Below are positions 16,514-24,046 of a stretch of 28,795 nt of DNA, piece after piece. The translations under genes were made by a program, and so were the position numbers. Origin of the DNA: UBA6165 sp044233745 (GTDB lineage Bacteria; Bacteroidota; Bacteroidia; Flavobacteriales_D; Crocinitomicaceae); contig JBIIJN010000027.1 in NCBI GenBank assembly GCA_044233745.1, forward strand, positions 1-28,795, written 5' to 3'. How positions within the stretch are numbered: the stretch's first letter is position 1; the number at the start of each line of letters is the position of its first letter. The notes beneath the pieces are model-generated. The model was not told the DNA's origin. It ran no database searches and saw nothing but the letters and a program-made list of their open reading frames with translations.

Positions 16514-16541
16514 ATTTGTAAAATTCGCTAGATTTACAAAT
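16514..16541. promoter_or_regulatory. 9-10-9 inverted repeat upstream of the lipoprotein gene
   Basis: ATTTGTAAA (16514-16522) and TTTACAAAT (16533-16541) are perfect inverted arms with a 10-nt spacer, 15 bp before the ATG at 16556. Position and symmetry suit a repressor operator or a leader hairpin. Because the arms are A/T-rich, chance is not excluded. Confidence 0.35.
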
Positions 16542-16555
16542 TCAATTTTAGTACC

Positions 16556-17008
16556 ATGAGAAATACAGTTTCAATATTTTTGATTGCACTTTTTGTAGTA
16601 AGTGCCTGCGACAAAGACAAACGCGCTTCCAAACGTTTCATGGAACCAGGCATTTGGCAAGTGAAAGAATTGAGTGTTGCAGGAGTTCAAACAGATACGC
16701 TACCAACATGGTCAGTCGATGCGTGTGATATTTACAAAAATCTTTGTGTTGCTACTTGGACAAGAAACGGAGTGAATAGTTCTGTTTATTGGCAATTCAA
16801 CGACAAAGGTCAGTCATTCAAGTTTTCACGCGTAGTTGCCCCCGCCGATGCCCCAAATTACAATACCGAAATAGTAGAACAACAAACCTACCAATTCAGT
16901 GGAGTTTATGATGTTATTGAATCTACGAAGACCCGCAAGGTTTTTGAAAGCACGGCTACAAAGGGCTATGCTGGACAAAAAGTGAGGATTGTGATTGAGA
17001 CGGAATAG
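16556..17008 (+). CDS. Lipoprotein of unknown function
   Basis: I do not recognise this 150-residue protein at family level. It has a clear lipoprotein signal peptide (hydrophobic core then VVSAC, Cys18), so the mature part is lipid-anchored in the envelope. The mature domain looks like a small beta-rich fold of about 130 residues: GIWQVKELSVAG and alternating strand patterns resemble the lipocalin-like proteins common in Bacteroidota, with a WQF strand in the middle. Two cysteines (DACDIYKNLC) could form a disulfide. It follows msrA by 83 nt, with an inverted repeat between, so it probably has its own promoter. Confidence 0.75.
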   Translation: MRNTVSIFLIALFVVSACDKDKRASKRFMEPGIWQVKELSVAGVQTDTLPTWSVDACDIYKNLCVATWTRNGVNSSVYWQFNDKGQSFKFSRVVAPADAPNYNTEIVEQQTYQFSGVYDVIESTKTRKVFESTATKGYAGQKVRIVIETE

Positions 17009-17086
17009 GTTTTGGGTTGATGGCTGCTGGCTTCTGGCTTCTGGCGTCTAGCAGGATGCGGTTTGTTCGTGGTCAAAGCTTTGACC
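17009..17086. repeat. Low-complexity word repeat followed by a 16-bp palindrome
   Basis: After the lipoprotein stop comes a run built from drifting copies of GGCTTCTG/GGCTGCTG (about 17022-17050). Then GGTCAAAGCTTTGACC at 17071-17086 is a perfect 16-bp palindrome. Nothing coding is visible. The run resembles slipped-strand expansion. Confidence 0.4.
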
Positions 17087-17177
17087 TCTAGGAATAGATA
17101 AAACTCAAAAATATTTGGCTAAAGTCAATCATGTGTGTAACTTGATTAAGCTCAATTCTTATTCAGCATATGGACAT

Positions 17178-17212
17178 AAAAAAACCGCGAAAATGATTCC
17201 GCGGTTTTTTTT
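17178..17212. terminator. Bidirectional rho-independent terminator
   Basis: An A-run, CCGCG, a loop of about 11 nt, CGCGG, then a run of eight T. It works on both strands. The nearest gene is the small lipoprotein ending at 17228 on the minus strand, only 16 nt away. Confidence 0.8.
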
Positions 17213-17227
17213 GTGAAATTTCTTGAA

Positions 17228-17377
17228 TTATCTTGAGGCTAAGTCGCTCTCTTGCTCAATCGTCTGGTCATAAGCACGGTAAGCTTCACAATTAGCTTTT
17301 TTCTTGTTTCCACAAGAAGATAAAACAACGGTCATTGTCATAAGACCAAACATCAAAAGGGCAACTGATTTTTTCAT
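17228..17377 (-). CDS. Small lipoprotein, 49 residues
   Basis: This short gene has everything a real gene needs: a -7 box (17410-17417), ATG 17377, a 49-codon frame ending in TAA and a strong terminator 16 nt beyond. The product starts MKKSVALLMFGLMTMTVVLSSC, a textbook lipoprotein signal with the lipid-modified cysteine at residue 22. The mature peptide is only 28 residues: GNKKKANC, then a charged stretch containing YRAYDQ and ending in DLASR. One extra cysteine (residue 30) could form a disulfide-linked dimer. I do not know a function. Similar entericidin- or Lpp-sized lipoproteins exist but show no visible similarity. Confidence 0.8.
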   Translation of the reverse strand: MKKSVALLMFGLMTMTVVLSSCGNKKKANCEAYRAYDQTIEQESDLASR

Positions 17378-17409
17378 GTAGTTATAAATATGAATCTTAG
17401 TAATGGTTA

Positions 17410-17417
17410 CAAATGTA
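17410..17417 (-). promoter_or_regulatory. -7 box of the small lipoprotein gene
   Basis: The minus strand reads TACATTTG, an exact TAnnTTTG match, giving a leader of about 28 nt. The same box precedes the RRM gene. No clear -33 TTTG is seen at 19 nt. Confidence 0.5.
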
Positions 17418-17555
17418 GTGATACAAAACGAGAATAATTAATTGAGATTGTAGAGTTTTCAACATTTTTTTGATGATGACGGTAAATTTTTGTGGAATTG
17501 AGCGTTATCTGAATAAAAAGACAATTTTGAATCTATATTATTTCGAACTTTGAAC

Positions 17556-19277
17556 GTGTTAAAAACCCTTTACATACGAGTATTTCTGTGCATTTGTATA
17601 TGTTTTGCAATTGATAATAGCTTTTTTGCACAAGCTACTTTAACTTTTGTTGATTCCGAAAACAATGAAGTGCTTCGTTTGGTAGCGTTAAAAAAAACAG
17701 ATAGTTTACTGGTGCAGCAGGCGAATAAAAAGTTCTTGGAGTATTATTGGGAAAAGGGATTTGTGCTGGCTTCAGTGGATTCTACCACCCAAAAATCGGA
17801 AGACAATTATACTGTTCATGTGTATCTAGGTCCTCAAATCAAAACAATTCGAATACTGGTTGATGATACGCAAACCAAAGAGTTAATTCGCTCCATTCCG
17901 GCGATTAATGAAAAATTTCTCACCCAATTGCCTTTCAAAGATGATGAAATAGTGAGTGTTCGAAACAAAATCTTAAGGTATTTAGAAAACAATGGCTATC
18001 CTTTTGCCAAACTGTATTTTGAAAACTTGCATCTCGGCGATAAGCCAACAGTGCGCATGAGGATTAACAAAGGTCCGTTGGTGCTATGGAAAAAAATCAA
18101 TATTTCGGGTGATTTAAAGCTGAACAGAGCACTCATACTGACCATTTTAGAAATCAAAGAAGGTGATAATTATTCCGAAGAAAAATTTCAAAAAGCGCAA
18201 CTCAAACTATCGCAATTGGCCTATGTAACGCTCACCCAAGCACCTCAAGTTGCTTTTTTTCCTGATGGAGCTGAGTTATTTTTGTACTTATCGAAACGTG
18301 AATCCAGTTCGGCTAATGGTATCTTGGGAATGCAACCCAATCAAAGTGGCAAAGTGATTTTTACAGGTGATATTCAGTTGCGTCTGGAAAATGTCTTGTC
18401 TGCTGGTGAACAGTTTCATTTGGTTTGGAAAAATTTATTACCTCAAACACCTCAGCTCAACGTAGGTTTGAGTTTCCCTTTTTTGTTTAAAACCAAGTTT
18501 GGAACCGAAGGGAAATTTCATCTCTATAAACGAGATACCAGTTTTTTGGAGGTGAAAGGCAATTTGGGAATTCGGTATTTTCTTGGCGGCAACAATTTTT
18601 TACGTGGATTCTATAGTTTTGAAAATTCGAGTCTGCTCAATGGCTCAGCAAATAATCCCTTATTTGCAGACGGCGTCTCTGTTAAAATCAATGGATACGG
18701 ATTGGGCTTCGAGCGGCAATTATTGGATTATTTTCCAAATCCAAGGTCGGGAATGCGGCTAGATTTTCAAACGATTTTTGGTACGCGCAAAACATTCCCC
18801 GTGAATGAAGACAATTTCAGTGTGGCTGGAACAAAATCTAATGTGTTTCGCACAATTTTTGAACTCGATTATTACGTGCCCATTGGCAAGAGAAGCACTA
18901 TTCGACTGGGTGGTTTGGCCCAGTTTTATTACGCCGACACCGTTTATGCAAATGAACAAATTCGTTTCGGTGGATTAAAAACGCTTCGTGGTTTCGATGA
19001 AGAGGCGCTTTTGGCAACATCTATGGCTCGGGTTTCAGTGGAATATCGTTTTCTGCTCGACCAAAATTCACATTTGTTGGTGTTCTTCGACCAAGCGCTA
19101 TATGAAAATCGAACGCGCAGTTATTATCGGGATATGCCTTTTGGTTTTGGTGCAGGTATGTCGTTTGGCACTAAAGTAGGCATGTTTTCTTTGGTTTATG
19201 GTCTAGGCAGCCAGTTCGGAAATCCCATCAATATTCGCGATGGCAAAATTCATGTGGGTTATTTGGCAGTGTTTTAG
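17556..19277 (+). CDS. Omp85-family outer membrane protein with POTRA-like N-terminus
   Basis: The roughly 573-residue protein has a signal peptide ending near FFAQA, a periplasmic part of about 240 residues with POTRA-like alpha/beta repeats (for example VRNKILRYLENNGYPFAKL), then a predicted 16-strand-type barrel. IRFGGLKTLRGFDEEAL contains the LRGF tip that corresponds to the conserved lumen loop (VRGF/Y) of Omp85 proteins, and the last residue is an aromatic Phe, as in outer-membrane barrels. It resembles BamA/TamA relatives but is shorter than BamA. The substrate is unknown. GTG 17556 was preferred to TTG 17550 because the TTG sits in a -7-like box (17545-17552). The stop overlaps a convergent gene by 4 nt. 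Confidence 0.8.
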   Translation: MLKTLYIRVFLCICICFAIDNSFFAQATLTFVDSENNEVLRLVALKKTDSLLVQQANKKFLEYYWEKGFVLASVDSTTQKSEDNYTVHVYLGPQIKTIRILVDDTQTKELIRSIPAINEKFLTQLPFKDDEIVSVRNKILRYLENNGYPFAKLYFENLHLGDKPTVRMRINKGPLVLWKKINISGDLKLNRALILTILEIKEGDNYSEEKFQKAQLKLSQLAYVTLTQAPQVAFFPDGAELFLYLSKRESSSANGILGMQPNQSGKVIFTGDIQLRLENVLSAGEQFHLVWKNLLPQTPQLNVGLSFPFLFKTKFGTEGKFHLYKRDTSFLEVKGNLGIRYFLGGNNFLRGFYSFENSSLLNGSANNPLFADGVSVKINGYGLGFERQLLDYFPNPRSGMRLDFQTIFGTRKTFPVNEDNFSVAGTKSNVFRTIFELDYYVPIGKRSTIRLGGLAQFYYADTVYANEQIRFGGLKTLRGFDEEALLATSMARVSVEYRFLLDQNSHLLVFFDQALYENRTRSYYRDMPFGFGAGMSFGTKVGMFSLVYGLGSQFGNPINIRDGKIHVGYLAVF

Positions 19278-20506
19278 GTGCTTTTTTTGTTGGATTTGAA
19301 ATGGTGCCAGGTCCAAAAAACCAATGCAGGATATAAGACACTCCAAATGGCAATGGATGGAAGGGTAAGTCGATCGCCTTGCCAAAAGCTAACCCCTGAA
19401 ACAATCAAATAATAACTGTTTAATCCCAACAAAACGAACAGTAAAACAAGATATGGGTAATTCTTGCTGCGCCAAAACAACACAAGCATTACAATACCAA
19501 GAATGAGCATCAGAATGTGTAGGTAATACGTCAATTCATTATAATTATCCATAAATGCAATGGCAGCAGGATTCTTGTATTCTGCTGGATAATTCAAGAA
19601 AATTGGTTCGCCTTGGATGTTGCTTTTGATATTTTGGCGTAAATTTTTGAAATAAACACCGCTGTTTTCAAAAAGATAACTCATTTTTTCACCGCTCGAA
19701 AATCCATCTGCTTTTGTCACAGCTTTTTGATGTTCGAGTTTTTCAATTTGCTCGATTCCTTGGGTAACAAAATATCTTGAAAAGGTTTGTGAGCCAACCA
19801 AGGATACCGTGAAGTGCTCATATTTCATTTTCATCAGTGTCATTTGACTAAGGAGCGGGACCAAAATCAAACACAAGATGAGGATGCGTTTTGGTGCCTT
19901 GATGAGGGTATTGCTCTGAAAAAAAATAAGCACAAGGAGCGTGATCAACGTTGGCACGTAAAACACAGGTTTTACTAGGGTCAGAAGTGTCAACATCAAT
20001 AACAGTTGTAATAGAAATTTTGGCTCACGATGCAAGCGATGGTTTTTGGTGATTAAAAAAACAGTGAGACTTAATAAAAAAATCGTTGTAATTTCTGTAA
20101 TTGCATGTGCCGTTAATGCCATTACAGACAAGTTGCAAAACAAGACAAAAGCACCAATAAACGCAAAAATTTTCTTTTTAGAGATACGATGTATACTCGC
20201 GAAAGACAAATTTATGGCGGCCAACCACATGAAAGATTGCATCAAAAACACAGCAATTGTACCGCCAGTTTTGAGTGAAATTAGCAACAAAAATGGATAA
20301 ATCAACGGCCTAACAGAAAGGCTATTGGTTTCGATGCCACCTGCAATCCATTGCGCCACATCTCGATAAGTTGTGGCATCAGGTGTGGAAAAAATTAAGT
20401 CTTGCCGTGCGGGTAAATCTATTGTGAAATGAAAAAGCAGAAAGCCTAAAATGGCAATAAAGTTCAAAAAAACGTAAGAGGAATTTTTGGTCAGAAAAGC
20501 CTGCAT
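19274..20506 (-). CDS. GT-C-like multi-pass membrane protein
   Basis: The 410-residue protein has about ten hydrophobic helices. After the first helix comes DATTYRDVAQWI, an acidic loop typical of GT-C glycosyltransferases (ArnT/PMT type), in which the aspartate is catalytic. Donor and acceptor cannot be named. It starts 4 nt after the stop of the T9SS-sorted esterase on the same strand, so the two are very likely cotranscribed. Envelope glycosylation linked to secreted or surface proteins would fit but is inference. Its stop overlaps that of the Omp85-family gene on the other strand by 4 nt, so no room remains for a separate terminator. Confidence 0.65.
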   Translation of the reverse strand: MQAFLTKNSSYVFLNFIAILGFLLFHFTIDLPARQDLIFSTPDATTYRDVAQWIAGGIETNSLSVRPLIYPFLLLISLKTGGTIAVFLMQSFMWLAAINLSFASIHRISKKKIFAFIGAFVLFCNLSVMALTAHAITEITTIFLLSLTVFLITKNHRLHREPKFLLQLLLMLTLLTLVKPVFYVPTLITLLVLIFFQSNTLIKAPKRILILCLILVPLLSQMTLMKMKYEHFTVSLVGSQTFSRYFVTQGIEQIEKLEHQKAVTKADGFSSGEKMSYLFENSGVYFKNLRQNIKSNIQGEPIFLNYPAEYKNPAAIAFMDNYNELTYYLHILMLILGIVMLVLFWRSKNYPYLVLLFVLLGLNSYYLIVSGVSFWQGDRLTLPSIAIWSVLYPALVFWTWHHFKSNKKST

Positions 20507-20510
20507 ACTG

Positions 20511-21632
20511 CTATTGAATGATGAACTTTTGAGTATAAACTTGAGTGCCAGAGTGAATGTTTATGAAATAAACGCCCGCATGGAACGTGGTAAGATTAAT
20601 GTTGTCTTGATGTCCGATATTGCTGTAAACTTCTTTACCGCTCAAATCTGTGATGCGGATTGCATCGATGAGTTGGTTCGATTGAATTTTCAGCACGTCT
20701 TGGGTGGGATTCGGATAGATTTGAATGGCTTCCATTTGGGCATTTTGTGTTGAAAGCAGCGAATTGGTGGTGTACTGACTGAAAAAACGCCAGATTTCTA
20801 CCGATGCATCCATATCGCGATTGGTGACCCCGATTGTAAAAGACGCGTTGGGCCAAGTGTGTGCGCCGCCGTCAATTTTGAAAAATTCAACCGTGCTTCC
20901 GTTGCTGCCACTGTGGTAGAGAAAACGTTGTGCTGTGCACATATCGGTAGTATTGGTGTTGGCCACATTCGTGATAATTGGCGTTGGATTACAATTGTTT
21001 TCATCAACCCAGAAATCTACAACAGTTTCTATCGCAGTCATTAATGAATTGCCGTCATATGGAACTGTTGGGTCGGCTGTGCCATGAATTTGCATCACCG
21101 GTGTTGGTTTATAAGAGTTGCATGTGGCTGGAGCATTGATGGCCATAGTGCCAGTGACAGAAGCAATTGCCGTGATTCTATTTCCCAATTCGCAAGCCAA
21201 ACGATAACTCATGAAACCGCCGTTGCTCATGCCGCAGCTATACACCCGGTTCAAATCAATGTTGTAGTCTTCATCTATTTTATCAATTAGCGCACTGATG
21301 AACCCAACATCATCAACACCTCCAGATGCGCCAAATGCATTCCAGAAGCGATTTCCAGAACCGTCTAAAGTGCCATCAGGGTGCACCAAAATGAAATTGG
21401 CCGTATCAGCAATACTTCGAAAATCGCCATAAACTTCTTGTTGCAAGGCATTTGAAGTGTAGCCATGAAGATTGAAAACCAAGGGCACAGCAGTGTTAGG
21501 ATCGTAGGAATCGGGCACGTACAACCTGTAAGAACGTGTCAATCCACCGTGTTGCATGGTTTGTACGGTGCTTTGGGCGGCAATGGTCAGTGGAAAAACT
21601 AAACTGAAAAGAATAAATTTTAATGATTTCAT
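20511..21632 (-). CDS. Secreted PHB-depolymerase/feruloyl-esterase-like hydrolase with T9SS sorting domain
   Basis: The 373-residue protein has a signal peptide (MKSLKFILFSLVFPLTIAAQ), an alpha/beta-hydrolase domain of the LpqC/PHB-depolymerase-like type, and a C-terminal sorting domain. The catalytic triad is visible: Ser136 in GMSNGG, Asp187 in HGTADPTVPY and His258 in GGAHTWPN. From about residue 297, IYPNPTQDVLKIQ...GVYFINI...QKFIIQ matches the type IX secretion C-terminal domain, so it should be exported to the surface or medium. The substrate could be a polyester, acylated polysaccharide or feruloyl ester. The frame extends to 21659, but ATG 21632 opens the signal peptide. A well-formed promoter lies at 21683-21713. 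Confidence 0.9.
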   Translation of the reverse strand: MKSLKFILFSLVFPLTIAAQSTVQTMQHGGLTRSYRLYVPDSYDPNTAVPLVFNLHGYTSNALQQEVYGDFRSIADTANFILVHPDGTLDGSGNRFWNAFGASGGVDDVGFISALIDKIDEDYNIDLNRVYSCGMSNGGFMSYRLACELGNRITAIASVTGTMAINAPATCNSYKPTPVMQIHGTADPTVPYDGNSLMTAIETVVDFWVDENNCNPTPIITNVANTNTTDMCTAQRFLYHSGSNGSTVEFFKIDGGAHTWPNASFTIGVTNRDMDASVEIWRFFSQYTTNSLLSTQNAQMEAIQIYPNPTQDVLKIQSNQLIDAIRITDLSGKEVYSNIGHQDNINLTTFHAGVYFINIHSGTQVYTQKFIIQ

Positions 21633-21682
21633 TTTGGGCTTTTGTATGTAAAAAGTCAAATAATTGTTGCGATTTTGAGATT

Positions 21683-21713
21683 CAAATATCGCTAAATTTA
21701 TAATATGAGCAAA
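21683..21713 (-). promoter_or_regulatory. Well-formed Bacteroidota promoter of the esterase gene
   Basis: The minus strand reads TTTG (21710-21713), exactly 19 nt, then GATATTTG (21683-21690), one mismatch from the TTTG-N19-TAnnTTTG consensus. It predicts a start near 21677 and a leader of about 45 nt. It is the most convincing full promoter in the window. Confidence 0.75.
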
Positions 21714-21730
21714 AGATGAATACTTATAAC

Positions 21731-22351
21731 TTAAACCAACGAAAACATGTACAAAATTTCTCTTGCAATTTGAGCGCTCCGTTCATCGTAGCCCGCATCT
21801 TGTTGGGGTGTGTTGTCAAAAGCCTTTGGGTCCTTATAAGTAATAGCGACGCGCAACTCTACGTTTGGGATGAACGGACAATTTTCTTCGGCATCGGAGC
21901 AGACCATAATTGCCGCGAAGTTGTTTTGAGGATTTGATTTATCGTTGTACTCCTTCGAAAAACAAGTTGTGGAAAGGTCTGTTCCAAAATTGACTTCATA
22001 CAAAGGATTTGAAGGATGCTCGTTTTTCTCAACAACAAAACCCGTGCGTTCTAAAGATGACACTACATTTGGGTGCATTTGTGTTGCCTCCGTGCCACCA
22101 GAATAGGTTATGGCCGATGGTACTTCAAAATACGCAGCTGCGAAGGCACCCCATATTTGTCCAAAATGACTACGACGGGAGTTGTGCGTGCAGATATAAA
22201 CCAATTGTATTGCGTGATTTTCATCTCTTTTGTTTCGGATGTAATCGGTGATGCGCGCCAGAATGACTTTTCGATCTACAGGGATACTATCAAATTCTGA
22301 AATGCGTTCTGAACAGTAGTTTGCAATTTGCGGGAAAAGAAATTGTTTCAT
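21731..22351 (-). CDS. arsC: Thioredoxin-coupled arsenate reductase (LMW-PTPase family), long form
   Basis: The 206-residue protein has the low-molecular-weight phosphatase loop CTHNSRR (Cys54 to Arg60, CX5R) and the redox pair CSDAEENC (Cys151 and Cys158, seven apart), which matches the Cys82/Cys89 shuttle of Staphylococcus pI258 ArsC. A DP acid motif follows at Asp174-Pro175. This triad supports reduction of arsenate to arsenite with thioredoxin rather than a pure tyrosine-phosphatase role. Compared with the 131-residue pI258 enzyme it has about 44 extra N-terminal residues and about 25 between the loop and the shuttle cysteines. It is the last gene of an arsenic operon, 85 nt after acr3. 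Confidence 0.88.
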   Translation of the reverse strand: MKQFLFPQIANYCSERISEFDSIPVDRKVILARITDYIRNKRDENHAIQLVYICTHNSRRSHFGQIWGAFAAAYFEVPSAITYSGGTEATQMHPNVVSSLERTGFVVEKNEHPSNPLYEVNFGTDLSTTCFSKEYNDKSNPQNNFAAIMVCSDAEENCPFIPNVELRVAITYKDPKAFDNTPQQDAGYDERSAQIAREILYMFSLV

Positions 22352-22371
22352 AATTTATAATTGGAAGATTC

Positions 22372-22424
22372 GAGATTTGAAATTTGAGATTCCACGAGGA
22401 TAGTAATCTGTAATTTCAAATCTC
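22372..22424. repeat. 13-bp inverted repeat between acr3 and arsC
   Basis: GAGATTTGAAATT (22372-22384) and AATTTCAAATCTC (22412-22424) are perfect inverted arms around a 27-nt loop. It sits in the 85-nt gap between acr3 and arsC, where a hairpin in the mRNA could lower arsC expression or mark a processing site. There is no U-run, so it is not a standard terminator. Confidence 0.45.
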
Positions 22425-22436
22425 TAATTGTTGAAT

Positions 22437-23474
22437 TCAATAGCGCCACCTATTCGCCAGCGCAACAAGCGAGAGCATTACAGGTACTTCAATCAACACG
22501 CCGACAACCGTGGTCAATGAGGCACCTGAATCCAAGCCGAAGAGCACAATGGCAACGGCAACGGCTAATTCGAAGAAGTTGCTGGCGCCGATCATGGCTG
22601 AGGGTGCGCAAACATTGTGTTTCAGTTTAAGGTATTTTCCTCCAAACCATGAAATGAAAAATATGAAGTAGGTTTGAATGGTTAGCGGGATTGCAATGAG
22701 CAATATGGCCAAAGGATTGCTCACTATTTTTTCACCTTGAAATGCAAAAAGCAAAATCAAAGTGGTGAGTAAGGCAATTATAGAGAGGGGTTTTAAGCGC
22801 GCCAGAAAGACATTTTTGAACCAAATTTCGCCTTTTGTTTTGCGCAAATACAGGTTGGAAACATAGCCCAAAAGCAAGGGGATAACGACAAAAACAATTA
22901 CCGATGTTGCCAAAGCTTCATAAGGAATGCCCAGTTTTTGGTCGGCATGAACTACTTGAATACCAAACAAGCTGAACAATCCGCCAACAATAGGGATGAA
23001 CAGTACTAGAAGAATCAAGTCGTTTACAGAGACCTGCACTAAGGTGTAGTTGGCGTCGCCTTTGGTGAGGTAGGACCAGACAAAAACCATGGCTGTGCAG
23101 GGCGCCGCACCTAGTAAAATGGCTCCTGCGAGGTATTGTTCAGCGTCTTCGGGTGTGATCCATGCTTCGTAGATGAAATAAAAGAACAGATAGGCAAGAA
23201 GCGCCATGCTGAAAGGTTTGATCAACCAGTTGACAACCACGGTGAGTCCCAAGCCTTTCCAGTTTCGCGATACATATTTGATGCTCGAGAAGTCGATTTG
23301 AACCATCATCGGATAAATCATCAACCAAACCAAAATGGCAACAGGCACATTTACGGTTGAGATGTTCCAATCGCTGAATACGTGAATGGAATCGCCAGCC
23401 ACATAGCCCAAACCAATGCCAGCCACAATGCAGAGCAGCCCCCAAATTGTTAGATATTTTTCAAATTTTCCCAT
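22437..23474 (-). CDS. acr3: ACR3-family arsenite efflux permease
   Basis: The 345-residue membrane protein has about ten helices. It keeps the two residues most tied to Acr3 function: Cys126 in GAAPCTAMV and Glu302 in GASNFFELAVA. Acr3 expels arsenite driven by the proton gradient. It is cotranscribed with arsR, a DUF6428 gene and arsC, a self-contained resistance set. An open frame runs to 23546, but that would add 24 hydrophilic residues encoded by A/T-rich spacer; ATG 23474 opens MGKFEKYLTIWG, the normal family N-terminus. The 90-nt spacer before it contains the same short words found after elaA. Confidence 0.95.
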   Translation of the reverse strand: MGKFEKYLTIWGLLCIVAGIGLGYVAGDSIHVFSDWNISTVNVPVAILVWLMIYPMMVQIDFSSIKYVSRNWKGLGLTVVVNWLIKPFSMALLAYLFFYFIYEAWITPEDAEQYLAGAILLGAAPCTAMVFVWSYLTKGDANYTLVQVSVNDLILLVLFIPIVGGLFSLFGIQVVHADQKLGIPYEALATSVIVFVVIPLLLGYVSNLYLRKTKGEIWFKNVFLARLKPLSIIALLTTLILLFAFQGEKIVSNPLAILLIAIPLTIQTYFIFFISWFGGKYLKLKHNVCAPSAMIGASNFFELAVAVAIVLFGLDSGASLTTVVGVLIEVPVMLSLVALANRWRY

Positions 23475-23564
23475 GGAAAGTAAGAAGTTAGAAATATGAA
23501 GGATTGAAGTAAGAATTTTGAAATTAGGAATTTTGCCAACAGCCAATGCCTAACAGCTAATCTA
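23475..23564 (-). repeat. Spacer with short recurring words between DUF6428 and acr3
   Basis: The minus strand contains AAAATTCTTACTTC near 23505-23518, whose core AAATTCTTACTTC occurs twice at 8042-8075 with its inverse at 8000-8012. Upstream is a GGCTGTTGG/AGCTGTTAGG-like run resembling the one at 17022-17050. No gene is seen. Confidence 0.4.
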
Positions 23565-24029
23565 TCAACAACATCCGCCGCCTGGTGTACATTCGGTTTT
23601 CGATAAATCGCCCATTTTAATTCTTGGTTTTTGTTCTGGTACGCCACATTTGTCTTTGGCCAAACAATCGGTTTGAGTTGAAGTGAGTAAAAAGTTGACA
23701 CCATCGAATTCCAAGCCGTATTTTCCTATGGTTTCTGATTGGTATTCTACTTCCACTTCCAAGTTGCCAATGCCCAGTTTTTCTTCCGACAAATTGATGA
23801 TTTTTAATAATTTTTCCGCACCCAATCTATGGTCGTAGTCATCGGCTTCCCAGAGTTGGAAATTTACTTTTTTCTCGATGCGTTCGGTGCCTCCACAGTC
23901 GATGAAATGACGCGTAATGGCTCCAATTTCTGTAACGTGAAAATGCTGAGAAACAGGTGCTCCATTGGGTAAAATGAAATTTACGGATTCTAGGCTCTCT
24001 AATGCGGATTTGATGTTTGAAAGTTTCAT
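23565..24029 (-). CDS. DUF6428-family protein of the arsenic operon
   Basis: The 154-residue soluble protein belongs, from recall of its sequence pattern (NFILPNGAPVSQHFHVTEIG, HFIDCGGT, VEVEYQSETIGKYGL), to DUF6428, a family of unknown function often seen in Bacteroidota arsenic clusters. It has no signal peptide or membrane segment. Cysteines are C45, C122, C128, C147, C153 and C154; five lie in the last 33 residues, ending CTPGGGCC. Together with His29, His31 and His41 they could bind As(III) or another soft metal, as ArsD does when passing arsenite to a pump. That role is inference. The start ATG 24029 is 17 nt past arsR; a longer frame to 24143 overlaps arsR and is rejected. Confidence 0.85.
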   Translation of the reverse strand: MKLSNIKSALESLESVNFILPNGAPVSQHFHVTEIGAITRHFIDCGGTERIEKKVNFQLWEADDYDHRLGAEKLLKIINLSEEKLGIGNLEVEVEYQSETIGKYGLEFDGVNFLLTSTQTDCLAKDKCGVPEQKPRIKMGDLSKTECTPGGGCC

Positions 24030-24046
24030 TTTTTTGTAATTTAAGT

